Below are positions 9,348 to 18,393 of a stretch of 64,000 nt of DNA, piece after piece (the stretch's first letter is position 1; each line of letters opens with the position of its first letter). Source of the DNA: JAXMAO01 sp046350375 (GTDB taxonomy: Bacteria; Planctomycetota; Phycisphaerae; UBA1845; UTPLA1); contig JAXMAO010000008.1 in assembly GCA_046350375.1 (NCBI GenBank), positions 115,172 through 179,171 of the forward strand, given 5' to 3'. Below the pieces are notes generated by a model, which worked only from the letters and a program-made list of their open reading frames with translations, was not told the origin of the DNA and did no database searches. The translations under genes were made by a program, and so were the position numbers.

Positions 9348-10296
9348 GCCGCTGCGCTCCTGTCTGGGGGCCTGGCCGCCGTGGCGCGGCACATAGCCCT
9401 GCGCGCGGGCCGCCGTCCAGCGCAGGATCGGCTCCAGCCGCGCGGGCGCAGCGGGGCGAGACCTGCCCCGGCTTCGTCCAGACCGCCAGGTCGAGGCAGA
9501 TCTGGCGAGCGCCACCGGCGGCGGCGACGCGGCGCAGCAAGGCCGCCTCGATCAACTGATCGCCTGCGCGGTGACGCGCTCCATGTTGCCGATGATCTCG
9601 GCCAGCAGCGCATCACCAGGGTGAGCCCGTCGGGCGCTTGGTCGCCAGCGCAGTCATAGTCGGTCAGCAGCGCTACCCAAGCGCGTAGCACAGCTCGGCC
9701 TCGCCCAGCCATGCGTGCCTCGGGCGAGGCCTGATCATGCCGACGAAGGTCACCGCCCCAGGCGCGGTGCATGCGGCTCTCGGCGACAGTCGCTTGGCCC
9801 TCCATGCAAACGTAGGTGCCGTCGGCGTCGCGCCGGCCCGCGTCCGCGCCCGGCCGCCAGCAGCACGCCGCGCAGCGTCGGGCAGAACAGGTGCGAGAAC
9901 TCGACGTGCGCTACGCCAGGCCCGGCTCGTCAAAAAAGCTGCCGGCGCGGCGGTGGGTGCGGTCGATGAGCTGATCGGGCACCACCAGCTCGCCGGGGCG
10001 CACCTCTTCCTGAAGGCTGCCGGTGGCGCCGCTGGCGATGATGTGCGTGCAGCCGGCGCGCTTCGGCGCAGATGTTCGCCCGATAGGGACGGCCGACGGC
10101 GGCGGCGTGTGCCACGGACCGTGGCGCGCCAGAAACGCGATCGGCACGCCGCCCCACTCGGCGCGGACGATCGGCGCACTCGGCGGCCCGAACGGCGTGT
10201 CGATGGCTTCGGTGGTGCCGCGCGTCGTGCGGGTCAGCGCCTCGCCCAGGCCGCTGCCGCCGATCAGTCCGACACAGAGGTCTTGCAGCAGGACAC
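9344..10296 (-). pseudogene. mtnP: S-methyl-5'-thioadenosine phosphorylase, frameshifted
   Basis: MtnP splits methylthioadenosine with phosphate into adenine and methylthioribose-1-phosphate. Conserved segments appear in order but in different frames: VGLIGGSGLG (about 10270), PIAFLARHG (about 10140), HIIASGATGSL...PGELVVPDQLIDRT (10040-9960), GTYVCMEG (about 9800), LLTDYDC (about 9660), and a C-terminal part ending at TGA 9344-9346. The likely start is GTG 10296, with AGGAGG 8 bases ahead. At least four indels break the frame. The surrounding residues are well conserved, which argues for sequence errors rather than old decay. Confidence 0.75.
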
Positions 10297-10321
10297 GCCG
10301 CCGCCTCCTGCGGCGAGCATG

Positions 10322-11146
10322 CTATCGGTGATCGCGCAGCCGGTCGAGGCGCCGCCGTGCGAGGCGAACGGCCTCCGCCGACGATCGCATCCGACGGCGC
10401 ACCGCCCCGAGCCAGGCGGCGGCCACCAGCGTGGTTCCGCTGCCGCAGAAGAAGTCGCCGACGCGGCACCCGGGAGCGCGTCGTCGCGGCGATGAATTCG
10501 TTCGAGCAGCGGCAGGCTTCTGCGTCGGCCAGGCGACGGCTCACACCGAGCACGGTCGACAGGAAGGGCGTCCCACGTCCGACAGCAGCGGCCCGTCGGC
10601 GTGGAAGTAGAGCCGGCCGCGGCGCGTCGACGAACAGCCGGCCGGCAGCGTCGCGCCGCAGGCCGATCCGGTGATAGGCGCCGCCGCGCTGCGAGAAAAA
10701 CTGGTGCCGGCCGAGTCGCCGGGCATAGACCAGGATCGTGTCATGCTTGCGCGAACCAGCGGCGCGCGCGGTGCGGTAGTGCCAGATGATCTCGTTCGAA
10801 GTTCTCGGCGCCGAAAATGGTGTCGAGCTGAATCTTGACGTAGTGGGCCGCGCGCCCAGTCGAGGGTGGACCCAGAGGGTGCCGCCGGCGGCAGCAGCCG
10901 GTGAAACTCCGCCAGGTGCGGATGCAACTCGCGAAGGTACTCCTTCAGCCCGCCCGGCCAGGCGTCGGCGAAGCGGCCGCCCGTGGCGCGACCTGCCTTG
11001 CCGGTGCAGAACGGCGGGTCGACAGCCGTGAGGTCGAACGATTCAGCCGGCTGGGCCTGGCGAACTGCAACGCCCTCGGAACAGACAGCGCGCTGACCGC
11101 GGCGCGGCGCGCGGTGAGCCGACGGCGTGGAGCGCACGCCCGGCAC
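10322..11146 (-). pseudogene. Site-specific DNA methyltransferase (N4-cytosine/N6-adenine type), frameshifted
   Basis: The segment AESFDL..VDPPF (about 11030-11000) carries the catalytic DPPF motif of amino-methyltransferases. Then follow a WPGGLKEYL region, a diverged SLWVHLD-like strand, a YHADGP/LLSDVW-like segment and, near 10500-10420, remnants of the IIAATT...GDFFCGSGTT SAM-binding motif. The C-terminus ends at TAG 10324-10322 (RRRLDRLRDHR). Pieces lie in different frames, so several indels are present. A start at GTG 11146 would overlap the TAG of the upstream regulator (TAGTG). No restriction enzyme gene is adjacent, so an orphan modification enzyme is the likeliest reading. Confidence 0.7.
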
Positions 11147-12514
11147 TAGAGCGGCTCGTGCGGCTCGTCGAACCGGATTTGCAAAGCGTCCATCCGCCGA
11201 TAGAGGCGGCTGCGCGAGATGGACATGATCTGGGCGGCCTTGTTGCGCTTGACCGCCGGCCTGCCGCAGAGCAGCCAGGGCGTGGTCTCGCGCTCGATCA
11301 GCAGGATCGGATCAGGCGCGAGCCGCGGCCGACGTCGCCGGCGGCGTCAGTCGCTTCGCCGCACAGGCTGGCGGGCAGGTCAGTCGCGGAGGATGCCGCC
11401 GCTGCCGATCGCGTAGGCCGACTGCATGACCGACGCCAGCTCGCGAATGTTGCCGGGCCAGGCGTAGGCGCCAACAGCGTCCAGGCCTTGGGCGAGACCT
11501 CGACGATCCGCCGCGGGCCGGCGCGGTTCAGGTCTTCGATCCACTGCTGCACGAGCATCCAGATATCGTCGCGCCCGCGAGCAGCGGCGGGAGATCGATG
11601 ACGTCGCCCGGCAGCGTCGAGCCACTCCGAGGCGTGCGATTCCAGCCGGCGGCGTCGCTGTTCCAGACAATCAGCCGCACGCCAGGCGCCGGCGACTGGC
11701 GCGGCGTCTCGCGCCAGCCGCGCTGGACTGCCTCGGGCAACCGCGCCCAGCTCTTCAATGTGGAGCGTCCCGTCGGCCGCCGCGTGCCACAGGCACGACT
11801 CGCGGGATTGCTCGGATCCGAACAGCGTGGCCTCGGCCGATCGCCGGCTCGCTCGCCGACGGCGTGACGAACACCGCGCGCGCGCGCCCATGGTCGTGAA
11901 TGATCCGCGCGACCACGTCGTGCGGTGCCGGGCTCGCCGCGGATCAGCACCGGCAGGTCGGACTGGGCCGCGGCCGCGATGCGGCTCCAGCACCGGCCGC
12001 ATGGCGTCGGCCAGTGAGACTGCCGAAACCGTACCGCCCGGCCAGCTCGCCGCGCGGCCGCTCGGCCTCGCGGCGGTGATCTTCGAGCGTCGCCAGCACT
12101 TCGCGGGCCTGCTCGCGGGCCTCGCCCCAGTATCGCATCACCCCGAGCGTCAGCGCGCCGTTGTCGTCGACGTCGCGAATGACGGTGTAGGCCGTCTCGA
12201 CCCACACGTGCGAGCCGTCCTTGCGGCGCAACCGCATCGTTTGACGCAGCCCGACGTGCGTCGGGTCGCGCAGCAGCTGCTTCTGCGGACAGAGCGCTTC
12301 CAGCCAGCGAGCGATCCTGGGCATCAGCACACCGCAGCACTTCGTGACACTGGCACGAATGCCCGAGCAGCTCGTGGCGCGAATAGCCCGTCATGCGCTC
12401 GGCGGCCGCGTTGAACAGCACCACGCGCCGCTCGCGGTCGAGCACGAAAATCCCGTCGAGCGCACGCTCAAACGGCGTTTCGAGCGAGACGCTGATTCGG
12501 CTCTTGGCGGCCAT
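11146..12514 (-). pseudogene. PAS domain, AAA+ (NtrC-like) and Fis-type HTH regulator, frameshifted
   Basis: From ATG 12514, preceded by GAGG, a PAS domain is clear (FVLDRERRVVLFNAAAERMTGYS) with a Cys-rich CQCHEV segment. In another frame MRLRRKDGSHVWVETAYTVI finishes the PAS fold. Next comes an AAA+ region with a damaged Walker A (LPVLIRGEPGT), a Walker B-like ADGTLHIEELG and WPGNIRELASV near 11450. The protein ends with a Fis-type HTH (NKAAQIMSISRSRLYRRMDAL) and TAG 11148-11146. Four or more indels are needed to join these. The sigma54-contacting GAFTGA loop is not visible where expected after LFGSE, so it may not activate sigma54, although damage makes this uncertain. Confidence 0.7.
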
Positions 12515-12668
12515 CGCGATCATCCTCGAGGCGTCGGCGGCGGCGAGCTGCGGCGCCCGTCGATGTCGTCGGTTGTGGTGCTCGGCTCGTCCGGCAGGTC
12601 GATGAATAGTAACACCGCCGCTGGAAGTTGCCGAGTCCGCACCACAATTCAACCGCCGCGCGCGCTTC

Positions 12669-13611
12669 GTGCGACTGGCCGCGGCGCCGCCGCGCGAGTT
12701 GTTGCCCGTGCCACTGCCGACCGGTATCGATCCGCAGCAGTTCGCCCGCCTGCTCGACCTGGCGATCGAGGAAGACCTCGGCGACGCCAGCGACCTGTCG
12801 ACGCGGCTCATCGGACGCGCCGAAACCGGCGGCGCTGGCGCTATCGCGTGCCGCACTTCGAGGGCAACGGTGCAACGCGCCGCGGCGATCGCAGCGATCC
12901 TGGCGCGGCTCGCGGCGACGTTACGCTCCTGCGGCGCGCTCGACGAGGGCGCCCGCGGTATCCGCCGGCACGGTCGTCGCCGAGCTTGCCGGCCCGACCG
13001 GCGCCATGCTTGCCGCCGAGCGCACCCTGCTGAACTTCGTGCAGCGACTCAGCGGCATCGCGACGCTCACGGCGCGGTTCGTCGCCGCGGCTGCGGGAAC
13101 GCCGGCCGGCATTTTCGATACCCGCAAGACCCTTCCCGGCTGGCGCGACCTCGACAAGTACGCCGTGCGCATCGGCGGCGGATGCAACCACCGCCACGGC
13201 CTGTACGACGCCGTGCTGCTGAAGGACAACCACCTCGCCGGCGTGCCCGCCGGGCGCATCGGGTTGGTCGTGTTCGAACTGCTGGGCGGGCTGGCGACGC
13301 TGCCGCGCCGGCCGGACTTCGTCGAGGTCGAGATCGACGCCCCCGAGTCGCTGCCCGAGCTGCTGAAGGTAGTCGGGGTGGACGTGATCCTGCTCGACAA
13401 CTTCACCCGCGCCCAGCTGGCCGACGCCGTGGCACTGCGCGACCGGCTCGGCCTGAAGGGGCGCGTGGCGCTCGAGGCCAGCGGCGGCGTGACGCTCGCC
13501 GAGGTGGCCGACGTGGCGCGGACCGGGATCGACCGCATCGCCATCGGCGCGCTGACCCATTCGGCGCCGGCGCTGGACATCGGCCTGGACGCCGTGTCGC
13601 CCGCGCGCTAG
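12669..13611 (+). pseudogene. nadC: Nicotinate-nucleotide pyrophosphorylase (quinolinate phosphoribosyltransferase), frameshifted near the N-terminus
   Basis: NadC makes nicotinate mononucleotide from quinolinate and PRPP in NAD synthesis. The N-terminal part (LDLAIEEDLGDASDLSTRLI) is read from GTG 12669. From about 12965 the rest is intact in a different frame: AERTLLNFVQRLSGIAT, the DTRKTLPGWRDLDKYAVRIGG motif, HRHGLYDAVLLKDNH, EVEIDAPESL and the LEASGG phosphate loop. Indels lie near 12840 and 12950. The stop TAG 13609-13611 overlaps the stop of the convergent DUF47 gene. It is divergent from the PAS regulator. Confidence 0.85.
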
Positions 13612-14231
13612 GCGAACTTCAGCACGATGGTCTGGATGGTGTTGGCAATGTCTTCGCAGCGGTCGATGGCCCGCTCGGAGCGGTCGTAAATCTCTTTCAG
13701 CTTGATGACCAGGATGGCGTCCTGCGTGGTGTTGTAGAGCTCGGCCACCGCGGCGTGGTTGTTCTCGTCGCCGGCCGCCTCGAGCTTGTTGATCTGCAGC
13801 AGCAGATCGTGCAGCCCCTCGATCCGCTTCATGTCGCGCAGCCGAACGATCGCCTGCTGCACGCATCGGCTGGCGTCGAGCAGAATCTCGGCCTGGCGCT
13901 TGAGCCAGTCGGTCGGCTGCGGCACCTGGTAGAGCGTCATGCGCTTGGCGGCCGCGTCGAGCTCGTCCACCACGTCGTCCAGCCGCTTGACCAGCGCGTG
14001 GATGTCCTCGCGATCGAACGGCGCGATGAAGGTCTTGTCGAGCTTACGCAGGGCGCGCTGCACGACCGAGTCGCCTTCATGTTCGAGCTGGCGGATGCGG
14101 GCGATGTAGGTCTCGCGCCCGGCGTAATCGTGCATCAGCTGGTGATAGGCCTCGGTGGTGCGGCACATGACGTCCGCCCCCTGATCGAACAGATCGAAGA
14201 AACCGGTGTCGCGCGGCAGGATGCTGAACAT
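13608..14231 (-). CDS. DUF47 family (PhoU-like) phosphate-transport-associated protein
   Basis: A 207-residue all-helical protein beginning MFSILPRDTGFFDLFDQGAD, the classic DUF47 start. ATG 14231 matches family length. It contains two PhoU-like helical bundles with conserved acidic positions (ExEGD, FDREDIHAL, LEAAGDE) and the KLKEIYDRSERAIDRCEDIANTI end. Relatives are usually encoded beside a PiT low-affinity phosphate transporter and modulate it. No pit gene is in the window, but a PhoR/PhoB-type pair lies directly upstream on the same strand, consistent with a phosphate role. Confidence 0.9.
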   Translation of the reverse strand: MFSILPRDTGFFDLFDQGADVMCRTTEAYHQLMHDYAGRETYIARIRQLEHEGDSVVQRALRKLDKTFIAPFDREDIHALVKRLDDVVDELDAAAKRMTLYQVPQPTDWLKRQAEILLDASRCVQQAIVRLRDMKRIEGLHDLLLQINKLEAAGDENNHAAVAELYNTTQDAILVIKLKEIYDRSERAIDRCEDIANTIQTIVLKFA

Positions 14232-14382
14232 GGTTTCGTCGCCTGTTATATCGCGCCGCCGGCGCGACCGTGACGCGGCCATCTTGCCCAGCCGGCGCGG
14301 GGCGGTCAAGCCGCCGTGCGGCCGTGCGGCTCGCCTGGCCGGATCGTCGTGAGCCGCCGGCAGCCCGCCGCCGCGACTCTGT

Positions 14383-16286
14383 TCAGACGGCGCTAAGTTC
14401 GCCGGTGGCAGCCGGCCGCGGCTCGCATTCCATGCCCGGGCGCGGAATGACCACGGTCACGCGCGTTCCCTGGCCCACGGCGCTGTGCAGCCGCACGGTC
14501 CCCTGCCATGCGGCGACGGCGTGCCGGACGATCGCCAGCCCCAGCCCGGTGCCGCGGACGCGCGCCTGGCCCGACGGATCGCGCCCCGAGCGCGCCCGCT
14601 CGACCTGGTAGAACCGCTCGAAGACGCGCGCCTGGTGTTCCTCGGGAATGCCGCAGCCGCTGTCCGACACCTCGACCGCGACGCCATCGTCGACCGGCGC
14701 GCACGTGATGCGCACGACGCCGCCGGGCTCGCTGAACTTGACCGCGTTGTCGACCAGGTTGTCGAGCACCAGCCGCAGCAGCTGCGGGCTGACCTGCACC
14801 ACCGCGCAGGCCGCGCCGCGCCCCGTCTCGAGCGCAGCCGTTTGGCCTCAAGCGGCGCCGCGAATCGCGCCTGCAACTCGGCCAGCGCCGCGGGCAGGTC
14901 GACCGGCTCGGCCGGGAACAGCGCTTCGGGCGACTCGAGCCGCGACAGCTCCAGCAGGTCGCTCGCCAGTTCCGCCAGCCGCCCGCTGTGCCGATCGACC
15001 ACCTCGACGAAGTGGCGCGCCGCGTCGGCTTCGTGCGCCAGGTCCATGTGCAGCAGCGTCTCGACCGCGGCGCGAATGGCCGACAGCGGCGTGCGCAGCT
15101 CGTGCGAGGCGTTGGCGACGAAGTCGGCCTTCATCTGCACGGCGCGCGTCAGCTCGGTGGCGTTGGTCAGCACAACCAGCCGACCGGGACGCACGCCGGC
15201 GGCGCCGTCGCCGGGCGCGGCCAGCTCGACCGTCGCGGTTCGCGCCAGCCAGGTCTCGCCGCCGTCCGGGGCCTCGAAATGAAGCCGCACGTCGGCGACG
15301 GCCGGCGCGGGCGTGTGCGGCGAAAGCACGCGCGACAGTTGCGAATGGTCGACGCACTCGTGAACCGGCCGGCCGGCCGGCGCCCCGGGCAGCGGCTCGC
15401 CGCCCGCCCGCGCCAGAGCCAGCAGCCGGTCGGCCGCGGGGTTGGTCAGCGCGATGCGGCCCGGCGCGTCGACCACGATGACGGCCTCGTTCAGGGCGCG
15501 GATCAGCGATTCGAGGTTGCGGCGCTGCTGGTCGATGGTGCCGAGCTGGCGCACCAGGTGATCGCGCATGCGGTTGAAGGAGCGCGCCAGGTCGCCCAGC
15601 TCGTCGGCGCCGCCCGGCGGCACGCGGGCCGAGAGGTCGCCGCGCGACAGGCTGTTGGCGATCGCGGTGATGCGTCGCAGCGGGGCGCTCCAGACCAGGG
15701 CCAGCCCGAGCCCCAGCGCCAGCGCCGCGGTCAGCCCGACCGCGCCGATCTTCCAGGTCAGCGAGCGCATGGCGTGTGTAGCCGTGGCGATGCGATGGGC
15801 CGGCATCGACAGCCGCACGAAGCCGCGCGGCGCTTCGGGCGCGCCGACGCGGACCGCGACGTACAGCAGCTCCTGTCCGACCGTGTGCGAGCGCCGCAGA
15901 CTTTCGCCGATGCCCGACTGCCGCGCCGCGATGATCTCGGGTCGATCGGCGTGCGACTCCATGGTGGCCGGCTCGGCGGCCGAATCGGCCCAGACGACGC
16001 CGTCGGGCGCGATCAGCGTGACGCGCAGCTCGGGGCTGAGCGAGCCGATGCCGTGCGCGACGGCGTTCAGTTCCGCGGCCTGTGCGGCGCTGAACCGGTC
16101 CTCGACGTGGTGGGCCACGGTCCGCGCCTGAAGGACGAGCTGCTCCTTCAGATCGCGAAGCCATTGCCCTTCGAGCTCGTCGCGCGCGATCCGCAGCGAC
16201 AGGATCAGCACCAGCGCCACGACCAGCGCGTTCCCGAGGAAGAGCTTCCAGAAGAATCGGCCGAGCCGGTTGGTTTCGCGCGTCAC
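14383..16286 (-). CDS. phoR: PhoR-type sensor histidine kinase (one frameshift before the ATPase domain)
   Basis: Membrane sensor kinase. From GTG 16286: TM helix (FFWKLFLGNALVVALVLILSL), periplasmic sensor, second TM (about 165-190), HAMP, PAS domain (VIVVDAPGRIALTNPAADRLL), HisKA with His395 (ANASHELRTPL), then the ATPase domain. Near 14820 the frame shifts. The N box (LDNLVDNAVKF), G1 (DSGCGIP) and G2 (GTGLGLAI) are read in the other frame, ending at TGA 14385-14383. A single indel restores a protein of about 635 residues. Continuing the first frame instead gives meaningless sequence to 14457. It lies 21 bases after the response regulator and is its likely partner. Confidence 0.85.
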
Positions 16287-16307
16287 GCCATGCCCGCCCG
16301 CCGCCGA

Positions 16308-17057
16308 CTAGGCCGTCGGCTCGCGGAAAGCGTAGCCGGCCCCGCGGACCGTGGCGACCCAGCTCGCCGCCTGGCCGGCCGGAGAGGCCGAGCCGATCTT
16401 CTTGCGCAGCGCGGTGATGTGCACGTCGATCGTCCGGTCGGTGACCACCACGCCGCTGCCCAGGGCGCGCTCAATGAGCTGCCCGCGGTCGAGGACGCGG
16501 CCGCGCGCCTGCATCAACGCCCGCAGCAGCCGGAACTCGGTCGCCGTCAGGCTCACCACGCTGCCGTCCACGGTCAGCTGGTGCCGCGCGACGTTGAGCA
16601 CGAACGGACCCGCCGACAGCGTGCCGGGGTCGGCCTGGGCCGGCTCGTTGCGGCGGAGCATCGCCCCGACCCGCGCCATGAGCACCTTCATCGAGAACGG
16701 CTTGGTGATGTAGTCGTCGGCCCCCAGCGCGAAGCCGACCAGCTGTTCGGATTCCTCGCCCTTGGCGGTCAGCATGATGATCGGGATGCCGGCGGTGGCC
16801 GGGTCGCGGCGCACGGCCTTGCAGACCTCGTCACCCGAGGTGCCGGGGAGCATGCGGTCGAGCAGGATCAGGTCGGGCGGCCGGCGGCGGATTTCGGCAA
16901 TCGCCGCGTCTCCCAGCGACGCCGAGCGGAAGGCATAGCCTTCGCGCTCGAGGTGATAGCAGATCAACTCGGCTAGGTCGGCTTCGTCCTCGATCACCAG
17001 CACCGATTTCGCCCGTGTGCCGCTGCGTGATTCTCCGCGCATTGCCATGACCGCCAT
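16308..17057 (-). CDS. phoB: PhoB/OmpR-type response regulator
   Basis: A 249-residue protein. Receiver domain with acidic pocket (ED 23-24), phospho-acceptor Asp67 (LILLDRMLPG), Thr97 and Lys119 (DDYITKPF), followed by an OmpR-family winged helix (LTATEFRLLRALM ... VDVHI-like ALRKKIG ... VRGAGYAF). ATG 17057 follows GAGG; two nearby in-frame ATGs are alternatives. The recognition motif closely follows PhoB. Together with the kinase gene downstream and the DUF47 gene it suggests phosphate sensing. I found no clear Pho box in this window, so the target genes are unknown. Confidence 0.88.
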   Translation of the reverse strand: MAVMAMRGESRSGTRAKSVLVIEDEADLAELICYHLEREGYAFRSASLGDAAIAEIRRRPPDLILLDRMLPGTSGDEVCKAVRRDPATAGIPIIMLTAKGEESEQLVGFALGADDYITKPFSMKVLMARVGAMLRRNEPAQADPGTLSAGPFVLNVARHQLTVDGSVVSLTATEFRLLRALMQARGRVLDRGQLIERALGSGVVVTDRTIDVHITALRKKIGSASPAGQAASWVATVRGAGYAFREPTA

Positions 17058-17313
17058 GCGTGACCCTCGTCCGTGGGGTTCAGTCACCACCTGTCCGGCA
17101 GACATGCTACTCGCTGTCGCACCCGCCGCGCGTGCCGCATGGGCCGGTCTTCAACGAATCTTCATGCAGCGTCGCGCCGCGGCGCCCGACGCGAAAGAAC
17201 CGGCCGGTGCGGGCTATCCTGCGTCCCGGCGGATGGTTATGATGCCCGGTTCTCTACGACCCGCCGCTCGGCATAGACGCCTGCGGACCGCCGTAGCAAC
17301 AGGGCACTGCACC

Positions 17314-18135
17314 ATGGGCCGACGCCACGACCTGCGCCTGGGAACCTGCGGCTGGAGCTATCCGGACTGGGTCGGGCCGTTCTATGCCGAAGGGACCGAT
17401 CCGGGGGCCTTTCTAACGGCCTACGCGCTGCACTTCGACACGGTCGAGGTCGATTCCACCTTCTATCGCATGCCCACGGCCGAGCAGATCGACCACTGGC
17501 GCCAGATGACGCCGCGCAACTTCCAGTTCTGCCTCAAGGTGCCACAGCTGATTACGCACGAAAAAGTGCTGCAAGGCTGCCGCGACGACTTCCGCAATTT
17601 CGCCGAAGCCGTTCGCGGACTGGGCAACAAGCTGCGCTGCGTGCTGCTTCAGTTCGGCTACTTCAACAAGCAGGCCTTCGCCCACCACAAGTCCTTCTTC
17701 GAGCGGCTGGACCAGTTCCTCGCCGCCGCGGCGCCCGAAGAGCTGCCCATCGCGGTCGAGATCCGCAACAAGACCTGGCTGAATCCGCAGTGGTTCGAAC
17801 TGCTGAAGAAGCACCACGCCTCGACCGTGCTGATCGACCATCCGTGGATGCCGTCCATTCCCGAGGTGATCGAGAAGTACGACGTCGACACCGGCCCGCT
17901 GGCCTATGTGCGCTTGCTGGGCGACCGCGAAGCCATCGAGAAGCAGACCCAGAGCTGGGGAAAGACGGTCGTCGACCGCGCCGCCCCGCTGCGCGATCTG
18001 GCGGCGTCGCTCCAGGAACTGAACAAGCACATCGACGTGGTCGTTTTCGCCAACAACCACTATGCCGGCCATGCCCCCGCCACGCTGACCGATTTTTCTG
18101 CGCTTATCGGACGGGAACCGTCGATACACGAATAG
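17314..18135 (+). CDS. DUF72 (YecE-like) family protein
   Basis: A 273-residue TIM-barrel-like cytosolic protein. The N-terminal LRLGTCGWSYPDWVGPFY, the FDTVEVDSTFYRMP segment, NFQFCLKVP, the EIRNKTW and YVRLLGD motifs and the C-terminal FANNHYAGHAPATL are hallmark DUF72 features. Its biochemical role is not established. It is divergent from phoB; the 256 bases between them show no strong promoter or regulator site by eye. Confidence 0.9.
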   Translation: MGRRHDLRLGTCGWSYPDWVGPFYAEGTDPGAFLTAYALHFDTVEVDSTFYRMPTAEQIDHWRQMTPRNFQFCLKVPQLITHEKVLQGCRDDFRNFAEAVRGLGNKLRCVLLQFGYFNKQAFAHHKSFFERLDQFLAAAAPEELPIAVEIRNKTWLNPQWFELLKKHHASTVLIDHPWMPSIPEVIEKYDVDTGPLAYVRLLGDREAIEKQTQSWGKTVVDRAAPLRDLAASLQELNKHIDVVVFANNHYAGHAPATLTDFSALIGREPSIHE

Positions 18136-18393
18136 ATTGCGCTTTGCCGGCCGCGACTTGCTGACCCAAGGCACGTCGCCGCAGGGCGTTATGCCGGCCT
18201 GTCGCGCTTTGGCGCGGGCCGCGAGAGGCGCCTGACCCTGATGGCCGAGCGGCCGAACCAGGGAATCGTTTTCCAGAATCTGGCGCGGGGTTTTACGGAT
18301 GCCCTGGCGAAGCGGGACGGGTGTCGGCCGATCTGGGGCATGCGCCCGCAGAGCGCCACGAGCGCCTCGGCCGGGTGGGAATGGGGCCACGCG

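Noticed and set aside
10322..12514. DNA methyltransferase and AAA+ regulator as part of a defence (restriction, BREX or DISARM) island
   Set aside because: No nuclease, helicase or other defence gene is nearby; flanking genes are purine salvage and NAD synthesis.
17058..17313. Pho box search in the phoB-DUF72 spacer
   Set aside because: No pair of CTGTCAT-like repeats could be found.
18241..18393. N-terminal extension of the PEGA protein from an earlier ATG
   Set aside because: It would bury the obvious membrane anchor inside the protein; codon bias is weaker and ATG 18394 fits better.
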